DNA from: Motacilla alba alba
Taxonomy: Eukaryota > Chordata > Aves > Passeriformes > Motacillidae
NCBI RefSeq assembly: GCF_015832195.1
Contig: NC_052017.1
Location: 66,713,801-66,777,800, forward strand
Length of the DNA stretch: 64,000 nucleotides
Direction of reading: 5' to 3'
Each line of letters begins with the position of its first letter. Position 1 is the stretch's first letter. Shown piece after piece: positions 12,054 to 25,293 of this stretch. Below the pieces are notes generated by a model. The model saw only the letters and a program-made list of their open reading frames with translations. It was not told the origin of the DNA and searched no databases. Position numbers and translations under genes: made by a program.

Positions 12054-14635
12054 GAACTGGCATACAGCATGGGTGTTGTGATACAAAGCTGGCGTACACA
12101 CAAATGTTCAGAAATAATTATATGGGCTCTAACTCTCCTGTTCCTTGAGTCCCTGCATTAGTGCTTTTATTCTAAAATAAGACTAGCTCCACACAGGAGT
12201 TCACAAATAAACAAAGGTGTGAAATAAAACTTGTCCTGTCCTCTGCTCTGTGGGAAAGTCGCTTTCCACAACTGAGAGCAAAGTTTAAAATTGTTACAAA
12301 GTGGACAACTTGGTTTGAAACCAGAATAATTGGTTTTGAAGTCAGTTTTAATCAAAAACAAAATAAACTGAAAATTAAATACACATTCACAGAGCTGGCC
12401 TGAATAACTCAGTGTAAAAATCATGGTATTTGTTGAGCTGGTAGAACTTCCTCGTGTCTATAAAAGGCTTGCAACTGTGTAGATAAACTTTTGGAAGCCT
12501 GGCTCTGCTGTGAGTTTTACATTTTTGACACATAAAGGTTGGGTTTTAAAACCCCAGCTGACATTTCCCAGCTTGATAAATAGGGAAGTTCTACTCTTTC
12601 CTGACACAGCATTGTCTGCTTTTACTGTAGATCAATTTCCTGTTTTTTCTTTCCTGAACTTAATATAATTCGTAGAAATTACTGGATCCCAACAGCTTAT
12701 TGGGACTTTATTATAATATTCTTTTTCCATGATTACAGACAGATTGGTATCTTTCATCCAGAGCACCATAAAGAGTAAAGAAAAAATGTATGGTGATCAT
12801 GGGAAGTCTGACTGGGAAGTGTGTGATGGAGGCCATCAAGTTATAAACCTCAAGGAAGCCTTTGAAATCCCATGGTGTCCAGTGTGCTGCCTGGTCACTG
12901 TTTCTATCAGCTGGCCCTCCCAGATTCCTGGGAAGATGTCACCTGGCAATCGCATGCATCGCAGGTTTCCTGGGGCTCATGCTCTTCCTTGCAGAGCCTT
13001 GCAAAGCTTGCAGGATGGTTGGGGCTGGCTGAAGAGCAGTACAAGTTGCTTTCTCCTTGTCTTCCTCTCCAGGCTACGTTCCCTGCTAATATAGGCAGCT
13101 CCCTCCTGTGCTGAGGGTAGTTTCCATGGAGTCAGGAAATATGAGAAGCAGAGAAGTGGGAAACTCTGGATCCACTAGGCAAGCCTTGACTCTCCTTGGG
13201 GGCCTGAATGTGTGCAAAAGCTGTGGGTGGTCTGAATTTTGGGTGCTTGGGCAGGAGGCTTTGGATATTGGTGTGGATATCCAAGTTGCTTTGAGAATAC
13301 TTTAGGCTGAATGAGAGTGAATTCCCTAAATTTCTCCCCTAGGGTCTCATTGACTTACAGCAAAATTGTCCCTCAGAGGCAACTCAGCAATCTTCATTCA
13401 TGGAGTTCTCAGCGATGCTCTGCTATCGAGTTCCCTTTGAAAAGGTTTTTGTGCTGTAATCTGCTGGCTGGTTACTTAACTGGTGCAGCTTACAGACCTC
13501 CACTGGTTGTTGCACGTCTTTTAATTTTTAAGGGTTTATTTCAGCTCCTTTGTGAAGCGTAAGGAAATGGATGATTAGCAAAATTCTTCCCAGTATTTTA
13601 GAAGCATTAGTAAATGTTGAATAAAGGGCAATCGCACTGTTGTTTTCATGGGAACTGTGAAATAAAAACTGCTAGATTAGGTGCAATCCTGATCTTAAAG
13701 TCACAATTCTTACACAATGTTTTTGCACTCTGGTGCAAAAATCTGTATGTGAGAATGTGTGCTAGCAATGAGCCAAGTAATTCAGCACTGCAGGAACCCA
13801 ACCAACTTCATCTCCAAGCTGGTAATGAACATGGGCCTGGACACGTCCAAATGATGTGTTTGCCTGCAGAAATTATCTATGTACAGTCAATGACAGCAGT
13901 GTCCTTCAGATGTTGGGTTTGATGCAGTGAGCATACGTGATACTTCTGCTTTGCTTCCTCTTCTAGCTGTGGCCTCGACTTAGCTGTGCTCTGCTTTCTG
14001 TAATCCAGCCAGAGACACACTGTTCCTGGGAAAAGGCACCCTGTGCCTGGAAAAAGGTGAGCTGGGCAGCTATGTTGGAGAGCTTGCAGTAGCTAGCTGA
14101 TCCCCTGTGCCTTGCTGCTCTTTTGCATGGCTTCAGTACCTGAGCCAGTGTGTTTACAGCCGGCAGTGGTGTGCCTGAGCAGGGCTGAGTAGCAACTGCT
14201 TGGAGGACCAGAGTGGTGTGGTTGGAGCAGAGGTGCTTGCTGACGTAGCTGACTAGATGAACTGGTTGACTGGTTAAATACCGGTGGCAAAAGAACTTGC
14301 AAAGCTGCTTTGCAGAAGTGGGTGGGTCTCAGCCACATCCTCACTGGCTTTGGTATTTGTCCTCAAGCCTGATTTCCATTTTCTGTACACCCTTTGCTTT
14401 CTGCTCTCCTTCTTTTTTTGGCAGGAGATGTTGGCCAGTAGGTTGTGGCAGCCTGTCAGAAGTGACTGGAGACCTTTGTTGGAAGAACAAAGCTTATCCA
14501 CTCCCTGTCCAGCCTGACAACGACACAGAAGGCATGGAGCACCCAGTCACAGTCCTGTTGCTCATCTTTCAAACTGCAGGAGATAAATGGCAATGTCACC
14601 CCAGGACACACCACCCTGGAGGCACTGCCATGAGA

Positions 14636-14646
14636 GTCATGGCAAC
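14636..14646 (+). promoter_or_regulatory. RFX-like half site
   Basis: GTCATGGCAAC resembles the right arm of the RFX X-box (idealised GTTGCCATGGCAAC). It lies in otherwise unremarkable non-coding DNA. It is weak on its own and is noted because similar words recur at 50677, 50908 and 58721. Confidence 0.2.
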
Positions 14647-16599
14647 ATCTCAGCAGGTGGTTTTCAGGTGAAGAGCACTTAAGGCCATGGATGTGAATGC
14701 TCTTTCTTTTCCCAGGCCCTTCAGCGATTTATAATGCTTTCTGTTCAGGTGCATCTGAAACAGGTATTACAAGGTACATGGCTCCTGCCGCTCCCTCCTG
14801 CAAGGCTGAGGAGCAGGGCAGGAGTCCCCTCCTCCCTGAGGGGCTTCACCCATGTGTGCTTCCGGCACTGTGGGGCTCCAGGCTGTTTGCAGAGATGGCA
14901 CACTGACCATTTTTGCTTCTTGCTGTACACCAGTGATCCCTGACTTCTTTCCGACTGATGTAGCTCACCATGCCTGTGGGATGTTGAGGTGGCAGGGGGA
15001 CAGCAGCTGCTGGGGATGTGGGGGGGAACAGCTGGCTGCTGCCTCAGCCTGCTGCCTGGGGGGATGCTGGCTGGAAAGGTGGGGGTGGGAGGGAAGAGAT
15101 GCCTCCAAGAAAGAACTGGGCCACCGTGCTCACCTTCCTCCAAGCCCATCTGCCCCTGCTCATCTGCAAGGCTTTGATGCACGTAGACAAGTGCCAGGGA
15201 AGTTTAATCCAGCTGGCTTGGGTGCTGTTAGGCAGGGAGTTGCCACCCCAACCTTTAATCACCTGAGCAAGTGCTAGGTGAGCCTGAAAAGCTCGGTCTG
15301 AAAATGACAGCATTGCAGAGAAAGGCAGAGGTTTTGTCCAGCATTGATCCTGGCTAGCAGGTTCCTTGTGAGGAATGGGCTGTGCTGCATGTGGTCCTTC
15401 AGTGCTCAGGCCACTTCTGTGGTCTGAGGTGCTGGTCTTTGAGGGGCTCCATCCCTGGCTTGCAGGAAGAGGAGCACTTGTCTGGGCCCTTGTCAGGGGA
15501 AATCCTGAGGGCTCTGAAGCATGTGGCCAGGTCTGCTTGTCTTCCACAATATCCTACAACAGCAGGAATATTGTACAAGGAGGTGACTTAGGCAGTACTG
15601 AGGGTTTTCACAGCACATGGCACACCCTCAACTGAAAATTTGCATAAATACCTTTCCAAGTAACGAGTATTTTCTAAATAGAACCAAAATCACATGAGAG
15701 GCAGGGAGGGGCATTTACGGGAAAGGCAGGTTTGCTACATTTGGATCTCATGCAAGAAATGGGATTAGTACTGTCCACAAAAGTTAGAGCATGAATTTTA
15801 AGGATCTAGTTGAGGAAGTTCCTTAGCACAGATGGAATGACCTTGATGCTTTTGACCTGGCAAAGCCAGTTAATGCCAAGAAGCAGTTTTTGTGTCCACG
15901 GCAGGGAGAAGAGACCATTAGTCCAAATGACACCTCTTCAGGACACATCCATGTGAGCCCAAGGGACCAGAGAGATCCCCACATGGTATAGTGATGACTG
16001 CTGTTGAAGACTGCAACCAAAACCCAGGAACCACCCTCTTTTTTGAGAAAGAGTTTGAGAGGTAGAGAGAAGGCAGGGGAGAAGTGAGTTTATTTAGAAT
16101 TATCCACTTAAGGTCTTCTTCTCTAGTTGCTCTCAGAGCATTTTCCAGAGGACACTGCTATTCTTACCCTGCCTTATCCAATGGGGAAAAGCACAGCAGT
16201 AAGGTGGCTGAGCTGTGGTCAGTGCAAAGCCTGGAGAAGGAGGGATTTTGCTCTCTGGGATTTCAGCTAGGTGGTTGCTACCAATTAAGTTATAAGTCAT
16301 GTAAAAATACCTGTTCTGTTCTCTTTATTTAGAAATCACCATTTCCAGCGAGAAGCAGGTAGAGGGAGAGTCAGTAATCCCTGCTGCTTCCACTTCTTTT
16401 CCTTACTAGTCTGACTGTCAATTCTCTTTTACCATTTTACATGTGGTCACTTGATACCAGCAGCTGTTTTGGGACATCTCTATCTGTCAAATACTTCTTT
16501 TTATTTCAGGGTCCAAAAGTTTGAGTGCACCACAAAAAAGAAAACAAAACAAAACAAAAAAACCCCACATTAACCAAAAGTGAGTTTCCTTCCAGGTTC

Positions 16600-17160
16600 A
16601 GTTCTAAACACGTCACTTTAATGATGTCTAAACTATACAGCACTTGATGAGCAAAACATTACTATCTTCTAGCCACATTTGTTTTCCCTGTCTCCCAGAG
16701 CATTATAGTCACCCAGGGAGAACTGCGTGTTCTACTTCGCTGCTGTAAAGCTATTATGGGTATGAAAAGTTCCCATTAATCTGCTCCACACATGGATGTT
16801 TCTGGATAAAGTTCAGTAGCCAGATCCCTCTTTCTTTGTGTGCATCAAACGAAGCAGAAAAATGCCTCCAATTTAAAGACACCAAATGAATAACCAAATA
16901 GATGAGATTAATTTTTGTTTAATCCACGTGGGCAGCGAAGCCAATGGCCAATGTTTGTGTGTGGACTTCTCCCGGGAGTTCATTACCAGCCGAGTCTGTA
17001 ATAAGTTAATGCAGAGATTCCATGGAAATAGGGGGTTAATTATATGCAGAGGATGTTGGCCAATGTACAGCTTTGAACAACAAAAATAGCCCAAGTCTTC
17101 TGTTTTGGATGTGGAATCAATTAACGAGGTCTGTGACATGTACCAGAATTTGTTAAGATA
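16600..17160. promoter_or_regulatory. Candidate conserved non-coding element (CACGTG, double CCAAT, homeodomain words)
   Basis: An AT-rich block of several hundred bases with few simple repeats and an unusual density of transcription-factor words. There is a CACGTG E-box at 16925-16930, CCAAT boxes at 16941-16945 and 16948-16952, a 10-bp palindrome CTCCCGGGAG at 16969-16978, and TTAAT-type homeodomain cores at several points. Both strands happen to be open over about 200 bases (67 and 88 aa), but neither translation resembles a known family. The look is that of an enhancer-type element; this judgement rests on word content and texture only. Confidence 0.35.
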
Positions 17161-17190
17161 GTTGTACTATAAGGATACTTATTTTCTTCC

Positions 17191-17225
17191 TTTTTTTTTT
17201 CTTTTCTTTTTTTTTTTTTTTTTTT
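17191..17225 (+). repeat. T-rich low-complexity tract
   Basis: A run of T interrupted only by two C bases, followed directly by AATAAAAAG. It could be the antisense trace of an A-tail from an old retroposed sequence, but no recognisable body is attached and no target-site duplication is obvious. Confidence 0.8.
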
Positions 17226-17431
17226 AATAAAAAGCTAAAGAAAATAAATGGGTAATGGAAGGCAAGGGAGAGAAAGACATGAGACTGGTAATAAAACACT
17301 GGACTTTGGCCTGGGGCCAAGGCAGGCTTTTCAATGGGTCTGAAGTTTGGACGGCAGCACAGTTTGAACCAGTTTTCACTAACTGTCCAAAAGGTTATAC
17401 TGTAATAGACAGAGAGAAGAGGTTGATTTTA

Positions 17432-17539
17432 GTTTACCAACTCCCTTCTCTCTGCTGGCAGGAGTGTTACGCTGCTAAGATGCCGCTGACGGATATCAGC
17501 ATGTGGCGTGGCGTGCTGCAGATTCAACTCCAAAGCTGA
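17432..17539 (+). other. Splice-acceptor-like site and short open tail, possible terminal exon
   Basis: A pyrimidine-rich stretch ends in CTGGCAG at 17461. The bases after it stay open to a TGA at 17537-17539 in a frame that also runs upstream from 17255. The tail from 17462 holds several CpGs, unusual for this window. The translated tail (MPLTDISMWRGVLQIQLQS) matches nothing I know. It could be a terminal exon of an unknown transcript, part of a conserved non-coding element, or chance. Confidence 0.15.
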
Positions 17540-17637
17540 AACACAAAAAATTCTCCTTGATGCCGGTTGGCACAAACCTAATTTTTTCCCCCCTTTCCAC
17601 ATCTGGTTTTAATATAAAATGTGTCTTTCTGCACTTT

Positions 17638-17650
17638 CCCCCCCCCCCCC
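17638..17650 (+). repeat. Homopolymer C run (13)
   Basis: Thirteen consecutive C bases. Runs of this length are often misread, so the exact length is uncertain. It lies 27 bases before a 17-base A run. Confidence 0.85.
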
Positions 17651-17677
17651 TTGCCACATCTTTAGAAATGGCTTCTT

Positions 17678-17694
17678 AAAAAAAAAAAAAAAAA
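17678..17694 (+). repeat. Homopolymer A run (17)
   Basis: Seventeen consecutive A bases following GGCTTCTT. No retroposon body can be recognised upstream of it. Confidence 0.85.
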
Positions 17695-19009
17695 GAGTGT
17701 ACAGAGTGTCACTCCCCTTCCCCTGTATGCCTAGGCTTTAGAATTTATTGTATATATGTGTGGCAGTTCAGTAGTGCATCTTGGGAGCTGAAGAGAGTGC
17801 AGCATATACCTTTGTAAAGGGATGTTTCATTAAATTTCATTTAAAAAAGCAGAGGAAGACCAGATTACTTTTACTTCAGACCAGTCAGTGAAACACACTT
17901 TTGGCTGTTACAAGTTTTCAAGGAGCCACTTAAACAGATAGAATGCAAATTTGAAAGAAAAAGATCTGACCCTTTTCCACCCCATTTCACTTTAGGACAA
18001 GCTCTGGGCATGTTCCAGGCATTTCTGAAGTCCCTCACTGTTTTTGTTTTTTTTTTTTTTGTTCTCACCCCCTTCTTCCAACTTGGTCCCTAAACACATT
18101 AATTTGTTCCTAGAAATTATCTACTTGTTTGTTGTGTTTTGGATTTTTTTTTTGTTTGTTTTGTACACAGAAATCCTCAGACCAAAGCAAACACTGCCAC
18201 CGAAAAATGTTGCAATTCAACCCAGTTTTTAGGGAAGTGCCCCTGATAACTTCTCAGCTCCAAAGAGAAGCAGTGGAGGCTGGGGCCACCGAGTCTCCAT
18301 GGAAATCGCAGAGGGTAAGGTTTGTTTAACTAATTAGTGGTAATCCTGAATAACTCTGTGGGCTTTAATTCATGGGGTTTCCACCAGGTTCTATGTTGAG
18401 CTCCTCAGGGAGTGCCTGGATCCCTGAGTTTTGTCACACATGGACTCCTGGAAACTGGCGTGGTCTGGAGATCTGAGGGGCCACCAAGGGTGCAGGGCCA
18501 TGGCTTGAGGTCAAGTGCCCTCCAGTCCTCTGCATCTGGGGTGGGCAAGCATCATGCCTGGCTGTTGTCCCAAAGGTACTCTTGGGGATCCAGGATCCAG
18601 AATGCAGGCTAGCACATGGGCAGGATGGACACCAGGTCTGAGGAGGCTGACTCTACGTGGGACCTCGGTGTGCCGCACCAGGGAAATGGACTCTGTCAGC
18701 AGGGGCAACGCAGGGACCACCCTGACCTTTCGCCTGCCTGCCTGGCTGCTTAGAGTTAAAGTGTTACCAGGGAAGGCGGCTGCAGCCTCCACAAAGGAGA
18801 TCTGGTGTGACCATCGCCACCCAGGGGCACCTGGGGACAAGGTCCCAGCAGTGGGAAGGGGAGGTTGTTTCTGTGGCAGCTCGTCAGGCAGACAGGAAAG
18901 CAGAGGCTAGCGAGGCCAGGCAGGAGGAGGATGTGATAGCAGGGCTAGGGTGACCAGCCTTGGGCCATCAGGGTGATGAGGAGATGCAAAAGCTGTGGGG
19001 CTCGTTAGT

Positions 19010-19065
19010 CAGGGCCCCAGCCTGCCAAAGGAGCCCACAGGGCCCCAGCCTGCCATAGGAGCCCA
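19010..19065 (+). repeat. 28-bp tandem duplication
   Basis: Two head-to-tail copies (19010-19037 and 19038-19065) starting CAGGGCCCCAGCCTGCC differ at one base (A versus T in CCAAAGG/CCATAGG), and a third partial copy (CAG) follows. The near identity suggests recent replication slippage. No function is implied. Confidence 0.85.
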
Positions 19066-22000
19066 CAGTAAGGAGTAGGTTTCTTAGCCAGTGTGTGGGA
19101 ATGGGCCGTGCCTTTATTTTGCCTGTAATGCCAGGGACAGCTTCAGGCGCTGTTACAGGTGCACTAAGACTGAATGCCAGCATTCAGCTCCCCCATGAGC
19201 CCCCAGAACCTGCCAGGTGTTGCAGCAGCAGCAGGCTCCATCTGCTCTCTGGCCAGCCACAATTCTAAATGGAAAAGGTACTTCCCAAGTACCAGAGCAC
19301 CACTCCCTCGTTTATATCCTGGAACTGGTCCAATTAGGGTCATAACCAAGTGAAATGGGAACATCCACCCCCATTCATGCTGTAAGAAAACAACACCTTT
19401 CTTTTGTTTTCTGAACTATGTAGGGAGTGCCATAAGAGAGGGGGTCTCTACTGTCTGGATCTTTTTAGTTTTTAGTTCTTCCTTGTTTGGGAGTGCTTTA
19501 GGATGGAATGACCTTCGCTGACACAGTTGAGTAGTGCCATGCCCCGTGCCTTTAACACAGCTGAAACTCTTCACAGAGCAAGAATGGGTGATGGCTGCCT
19601 AATTCCTCTGTAACCAACCTGAGCAAGGAAGTATAATTATGATAGTTATCGCTGGGGGATGTTTCAAAGAGAAAGCATGCTAGATACTTAGACTAAGCAC
19701 TTAATTTTTTTTCTATCAAATTACTTCCAGCCCAGCAGCTAGCTCTATGTACATAATAACTCTGTTGGCTTCAATGAGGTCCTTCAGTTAAGGTCAGCTA
19801 AATACCTGCCCCATGATAGCAGGCCACAGACCAGATGCGAGATGCCATGGTGTCACCTCATCCACTCCTTTCCTGTTCTGCTGCAGACTCCCACCCCACT
19901 AGCTAATTTTCAGCATTTGGCTTTGTATAGTTTTAAATTAATCAAGCTACATCGGACTTTACTATTAAACTGCTTGTTCCTTTCCCTTTTAAACCCCAGA
20001 TTTTTGTTCACACTCTAATAGGAGCACATACCAATATTTTATCTTTTCTGCAGTGTATCCCCAGGCAGAAATTATATTGTAATAATAAAGTGGCTAGCTT
20101 GTTTTAACAGTTCCTGGCTTTTGGCTTTATGCAACACTGCAGGTGTGATTCTAGTAGCAATACTGTAGGTGTAAATTATTATGTTAGTGTAATAGGCTGT
20201 ACTTTATTGTGCTTTATTGCTTAATTGGCTTCTTCCATAAGGATTCTGCAGTTGTTAGTGGGAACTAATGCCAAGCTTTTCTGTGAAAAGAATGGTACTC
20301 TTTTCTTGGTGTTTACTAAGGTCAGTAATTTCAGTAGGTGACTGGCTTTGGGAAATGAAGGAAAGATGTCACTAAATGAATTAAGAAAGTGCTTACTAAG
20401 TCCTTAATATAAAGCAGAGCAGGCTAAAAGATGCTCCTTGTTATGTGTAGATACTTGTAACCCCAATGAGCCCTTTGGGAAAACAGCTGGCTGAGCTTTC
20501 TGGCAAAGGAATCCCTCTCCCATGCTCGGGGGATTCCCAGGTGGTGGGCAATATCTCTGGGTGGTTACATGCTCTGTGACCTCCTCTCCCCTTTCTATCC
20601 TTCCCATCACTTTACTTTTTCCAGAAGATGGAAGATCAAAGTTTTGTCTTCACAGCAACACACAAGCTGATCCCCTTGCCAATGTATCCCCTTAGGGGTG
20701 CGCCCCGGGCAGGGGGCTGCCTTCCCCTGCCACATGGCTTGCCTGAAACATCAGGAATGTGGGCAGCCCTCCAAAGCATGTGCAGATCCTGCCACTCTGC
20801 CTGGGAATCAAGGGGCAGGGAGGAGTCCCAGGGGTACCCAGATGCCCCACTGATGCCTCCACCACTTGAAACCTGAGACAACTTCAATATGTGCAGCCAC
20901 ACCCTGGTGTGGGGACCAAGGGTGTTTTTCAATGGTTTGAAATAATGAAAGCTGCTGCTCCTGTGAGTCACTCAAATTCCCACCATGTACTCTTGCTAAA
21001 TGATTTCACCTCTGCTTCCCTGTGCTCCCCAGCGCTGTGCCTACCCGTGCTGCTGAAGTTCATTTTTGGTCTCACACCTTCATTTAAGCCTTTTTCTGTT
21101 TGTCTGGAGCTGCAGGTTTAGCAGAAGGATCCGTATTTACTTTCAGCTGGGTGAAATATTTATGCCTGGCATCTTGTTTGCAGGAATAGTGGGGTAGGTG
21201 ATTTCCCAAGTGGGATCTTCATCACACAGAGTAGGAAACTTTTGTTTTTCCCTTCTTCTTGTGATGGTGTTTTCCAAAACTGTTAATGCAAAGCAAGGCT
21301 GGGCAGTAGCTACAAAATATGGATGCAGATCTAGATTCTGAAGTCACAGGGTTTTGCCTGGTTCTCCCAGAACACTGAGGCCATATCTGTGGTGAACCTT
21401 GCCTTACCGGGTATCAAACTGAAAATATACAGAGCTGAAAGCTCAGTGTATGGACCATTAATGGTTGGGTTAATAGGTGTTAGCTGTGTTAGCCGTGCAC
21501 AGATTGTCCTTTTCTATGGCTGAGGCACAAAAAGTTGTAGTCCTCGTTTCTTCCTTTTTCCAGGTCTCACCAGGTCCAACCCAAAGGAGATGAGTGGGTT
21601 TGAGCTGTGTTTGCACTGTCTGGCCAGGAAGAGAGGACTCATCTCTGCCACAAAGGTCTCAGTGTGGTTTATGCTGAAGTGGGATCCCACATCTGGGATC
21701 TACCCAAGAGCTACATCATACTCTCTTAGAGATAGGAAAGCTTCATAAAGGGAAGACTTTGAATCAGGAGTCTGCTGTGCATTGCAACATTTATCACTGT
21801 GATTCACGTACCTCCAGTGTTACTGCAAATCCGGGCAAAGTGTGAAATGATTCTCTCTCTTATCTTTGCAGAAATGCAACATGCTCCAACCACGCTGACT
21901 CTGAAAGTCAGCTCTACCCTCCTTTGGGCCACAGAAATAGTCAGGACTTTTGAAAAAAGCTCAACAAACCTCAACACCACAATCTAGCCAATTAATTTTG

Positions 22001-22325
22001 AAGTGCTTTGGGAACAACTCAGGGTTTTTTCTTTTCACCTTATGCAGCTCCATAGAAACCCTTGAAGTTCTGCAGGTACATACCAAGTTATAAAGGAGCT
22101 GGAGGCACTAAGAGAGCTGGAACATGATTAATAACTGTCAAATTACAGGGAACACTTTAAAATCCCTTAAACCTTTCCCCTCCCCTACTTCATCCTGGCA
22201 ACTAGGACATGAGCCTTTATCTAGGCTGTCTTTCCCTGAGGCCGTTCCTTCACTTGAGGCAGGAGATGATCTGAAACCAAAGGCAAGGGGTTCAGAAACA
22301 TCATGACAAAATCCAATGACATGGG

Positions 22326-22338
22326 AAAAAAAAAAAAA
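22326..22338 (+). repeat. Homopolymer A run (13)
   Basis: Thirteen A bases after ATGGG. There is no attached retroposon body. Confidence 0.8.
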
Positions 22339-25265
22339 GAGAGACTGGGTGAGCTTCAGCACAGGGGATCATGTGTATGCCATCACCTGAGTCTTCAGAC
22401 TTTCATCATGACCACAGCTGGACCACCAGACAAACTCTTTTGTATTCACAATTGCAAAATGTCTCTGCAGCAGCTCTGGCAATTGGTCAGAAAGGAAAGA
22501 AATACTTTTCTTGCATCCTTAGTATAGCAGGTGTTTTAACAAATTAAAGAAAAAAAGAGATTAATTCTGCATTTTATTTTGGCCCTTTGCTATATCCCTG
22601 CTCTGTGTCTGAAATGTTTTCTTCACCAAAGAGACAAGCAGAGGCAGTCAACTCTTCACAGACAGTGTTTTCAGGTTTATCAATGTTAAGGTTGTTTTCT
22701 TGTACACATTTCAGTACTATTTTTTGGTTTAGATAGCATGGGGTACTTTGTTGTCCTGCTGTCTTTAGCAGAAAAACTTAAGAAGTTTGTTTCTCACTCC
22801 TGTTTGCCATGGAGGCCTCAATCCCAGAGAAAATTGCAGAAGAAACTCAGTTAATCGAAGGTTAAACAAAATGAATGAAGTTTGTACGGTGCCCTGAAGG
22901 TTATTAGACTCAAGGTCTGAGCAGCTGCCAAGGGGAGTGAGTTCCAGGGCAGGAGCATTCATCTGAGAAATTCCAGTTGCTGGACGTGGAGGGGTTGAAG
23001 GGGAGCTGCAGGCGCCTCCCAGCTGAGCTCGGCTGCCATGGCTGCCACGTGGGGTAGGACCCCTGTCCTCTCCCACACTCCTGGTCCAGAGGGCAAATGG
23101 ATGGGAGGGCACGCCCCACTCCGTGGGAGGGTAATAGGGACTTGTCAATTGTTCCAGATTCCTGGCTGCTTCCATTACCAGCTGTGGAGTGAGCAGGGAG
23201 CTCTAAAATCACAAAGACAGGCGATTCCTGGTGTCAGGGCTGATAAAAGGGCTCATGGAGCCTGCTACAAGGCAAGTCTGGAAGTGGCACAGAGTCAAGC
23301 AGTGTAGCAAGCAATGCAGTGTGACCTGTGGTCAGCTTTGTGTCCTCAGAGCTGCTCTCCATCCACACATGTCTTTGCCTCCCTATCACAGTGATGCTCT
23401 GGAGTGGCAGCTGGTTTATCTTTCACTTCAGCCCAACATGGAGGTGGAATTGAAATCACAGGGTATGGATGCAAGATGGAAACAGACAGACAAAGTGTTG
23501 TGATGTCCTTTCAACTTCCAAGTGTCTTCCAAGTGCCTGTTTCTGTGATAGAGAAGAATTTTGACTAAATAAAGTGATTAAGTGAAAACTATAAAAGCAA
23601 ATAGAGATGTATCTGGGTACACCTGCACTCTTACTCATGAATGTTAAGCAACATGTAAAACCTTCCTATACATCAGTTTGTGTATCTCTGCAGCAGTCTT
23701 GATATTTTATTCCTCATTTGTGCCATAATTGCAGAAGTCCTTCATGCCAATGTAGGCACTGATCTCACTGCATGTCAGAATTACAAAATATATGAGAGAG
23801 CTGGAATAATAAGAATGTGTATTTTCTGAAAAAGTAGAAGGTTTCTGGAGGAGGAGTTTTCCCAAAGGGAGCTAAGTTTACAGATCTAACTCATTCAGGC
23901 CTTTTTCCTTCTGAAGTTGACGCACACATGCACAAACACACAGGCTCCAGTATCTATTTCATGGACACATTCTTCCCATCTCACTGTGTAAAGGTCTTGA
24001 AAGCAATAGCTACTGGCAGTACCCCAATTCAACATATCTAACAGGTCCTTCCCAGTTTCAAAATCACTAAGGACACACATGGCCAAATGAAAGCAGGGCT
24101 TAAACTACCTTGCTGTCAGAAGCAATGGAACTAGCTGCCTGTCCTTGTGAGCTTGATTTGTGGGTTCTTTGTTTTCGTAGTCTTGGTTTGCTGACTGCAT
24201 CTCAAGAACTGTGTTGCTAGAGCAACTTAGTTAATCTAACTCCTGGAAGTAACTCCAACTCCAACTGTTGAATGCAGGACTTTTCAAATTCTAATAATAC
24301 ACTGCAGTGGGTTTTCATTGTTTCCCAAATTTTATGGATTAATAGGCTCTAGGTGGAAGGAAAAAAAGAGTAAAATTGATTATTTGTAAACTACCTCTGA
24401 CTCAGGGGATCTGCTCAGATTTAGGAGGGCATGGCCTGCCTACATACTTAGAGAAGATATTTTGAATGAGCATCAAATGGCCTTACTCTATGGATTTAAA
24501 CACAGCATTTCCAATTTACATCACCTCAGTGTTTGAACCTGATGTTCTGTGAGCAGACATTTAACCAGAGAAGGGACACTGCCTCTCTTCAGCTCCACAT
24601 TTGACCTTCTCAGTGTTTGCACATGACTCTGTGTGTACTGAGATATGGAAGTACATGTATGATCACAAAATAGCCATGCTTTGCCTTGTTTTCCTGTCTG
24701 CTTGGGCGGGAAATCTTAGCTCCAGTAAGTATCAGAGAAAACTTTTTGATGCAAACAACCCCCAAAGTGGTCCTTGTAGCTTGCACCTGGTCAGGACACT
24801 GTGAATCTCCAGGCTAATGGGAACAGAGTTCCCTACTGGCTCGCATGCATTTCCCAGACCTAAATTTCTGTTAGGAGTGGGGTTTTTTTTGGGCTTTGTT
24901 GGTATTTTTGTTTTTTACATTGCTGTCCCTCCTCGCAATTGTCACACTGCTGTTCATACTTCCCAGCCTAGAGGAACTCTGTCCAGGCTTTATCTTAGTG
25001 GTTTGTATTCCTATGGTCAGCACAACAGTTCAGGCTTATTCTTTTCAACAAAATTAATTATTGTTAGGTTATCTGGGAGTTTGACTCAGAGACTGTATTC
25101 CACTAATAAGCATAATTTTGAAGAGCTTGTGCTTAAAAAGAGTTGTTATCTACTGCTTACTGGCAGGTTTTGAATTGTACATCCCTGCTGAGATTGATTT
25201 CCTTTACATGCCTAATTACTGATGACACAGTTAGATATAGGCTAAAGAGATATCTTGCAACTGGG

Positions 25266-25293
25266 AAAAAAAAAAAAAAGAAGAAGAAAAAAA
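25266..25293 (+). repeat. A run followed by GAA units
   Basis: Fourteen A bases followed by GAAGAAG and a further A run. Simple purine-rich low-complexity DNA, possibly a decayed A-tail. Confidence 0.8.

Larger units (their letters stand above)
10161..16590. other. Non-coding stretch, no gene seen
   Basis: Mixed composition, most AT-rich between about 11.8 and 12.8 kb. Frames stay below about 170 aa; the longest is on the minus strand at 15044-15547 and overlaps open frames on the plus strand, as expected for chance. A full CRE palindrome (12046) and an RFX-like half site (14636) are listed separately. An A-rich patch with AAAAC units sits near 16537-16560. No transposon could be identified. 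Confidence 0.55.
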
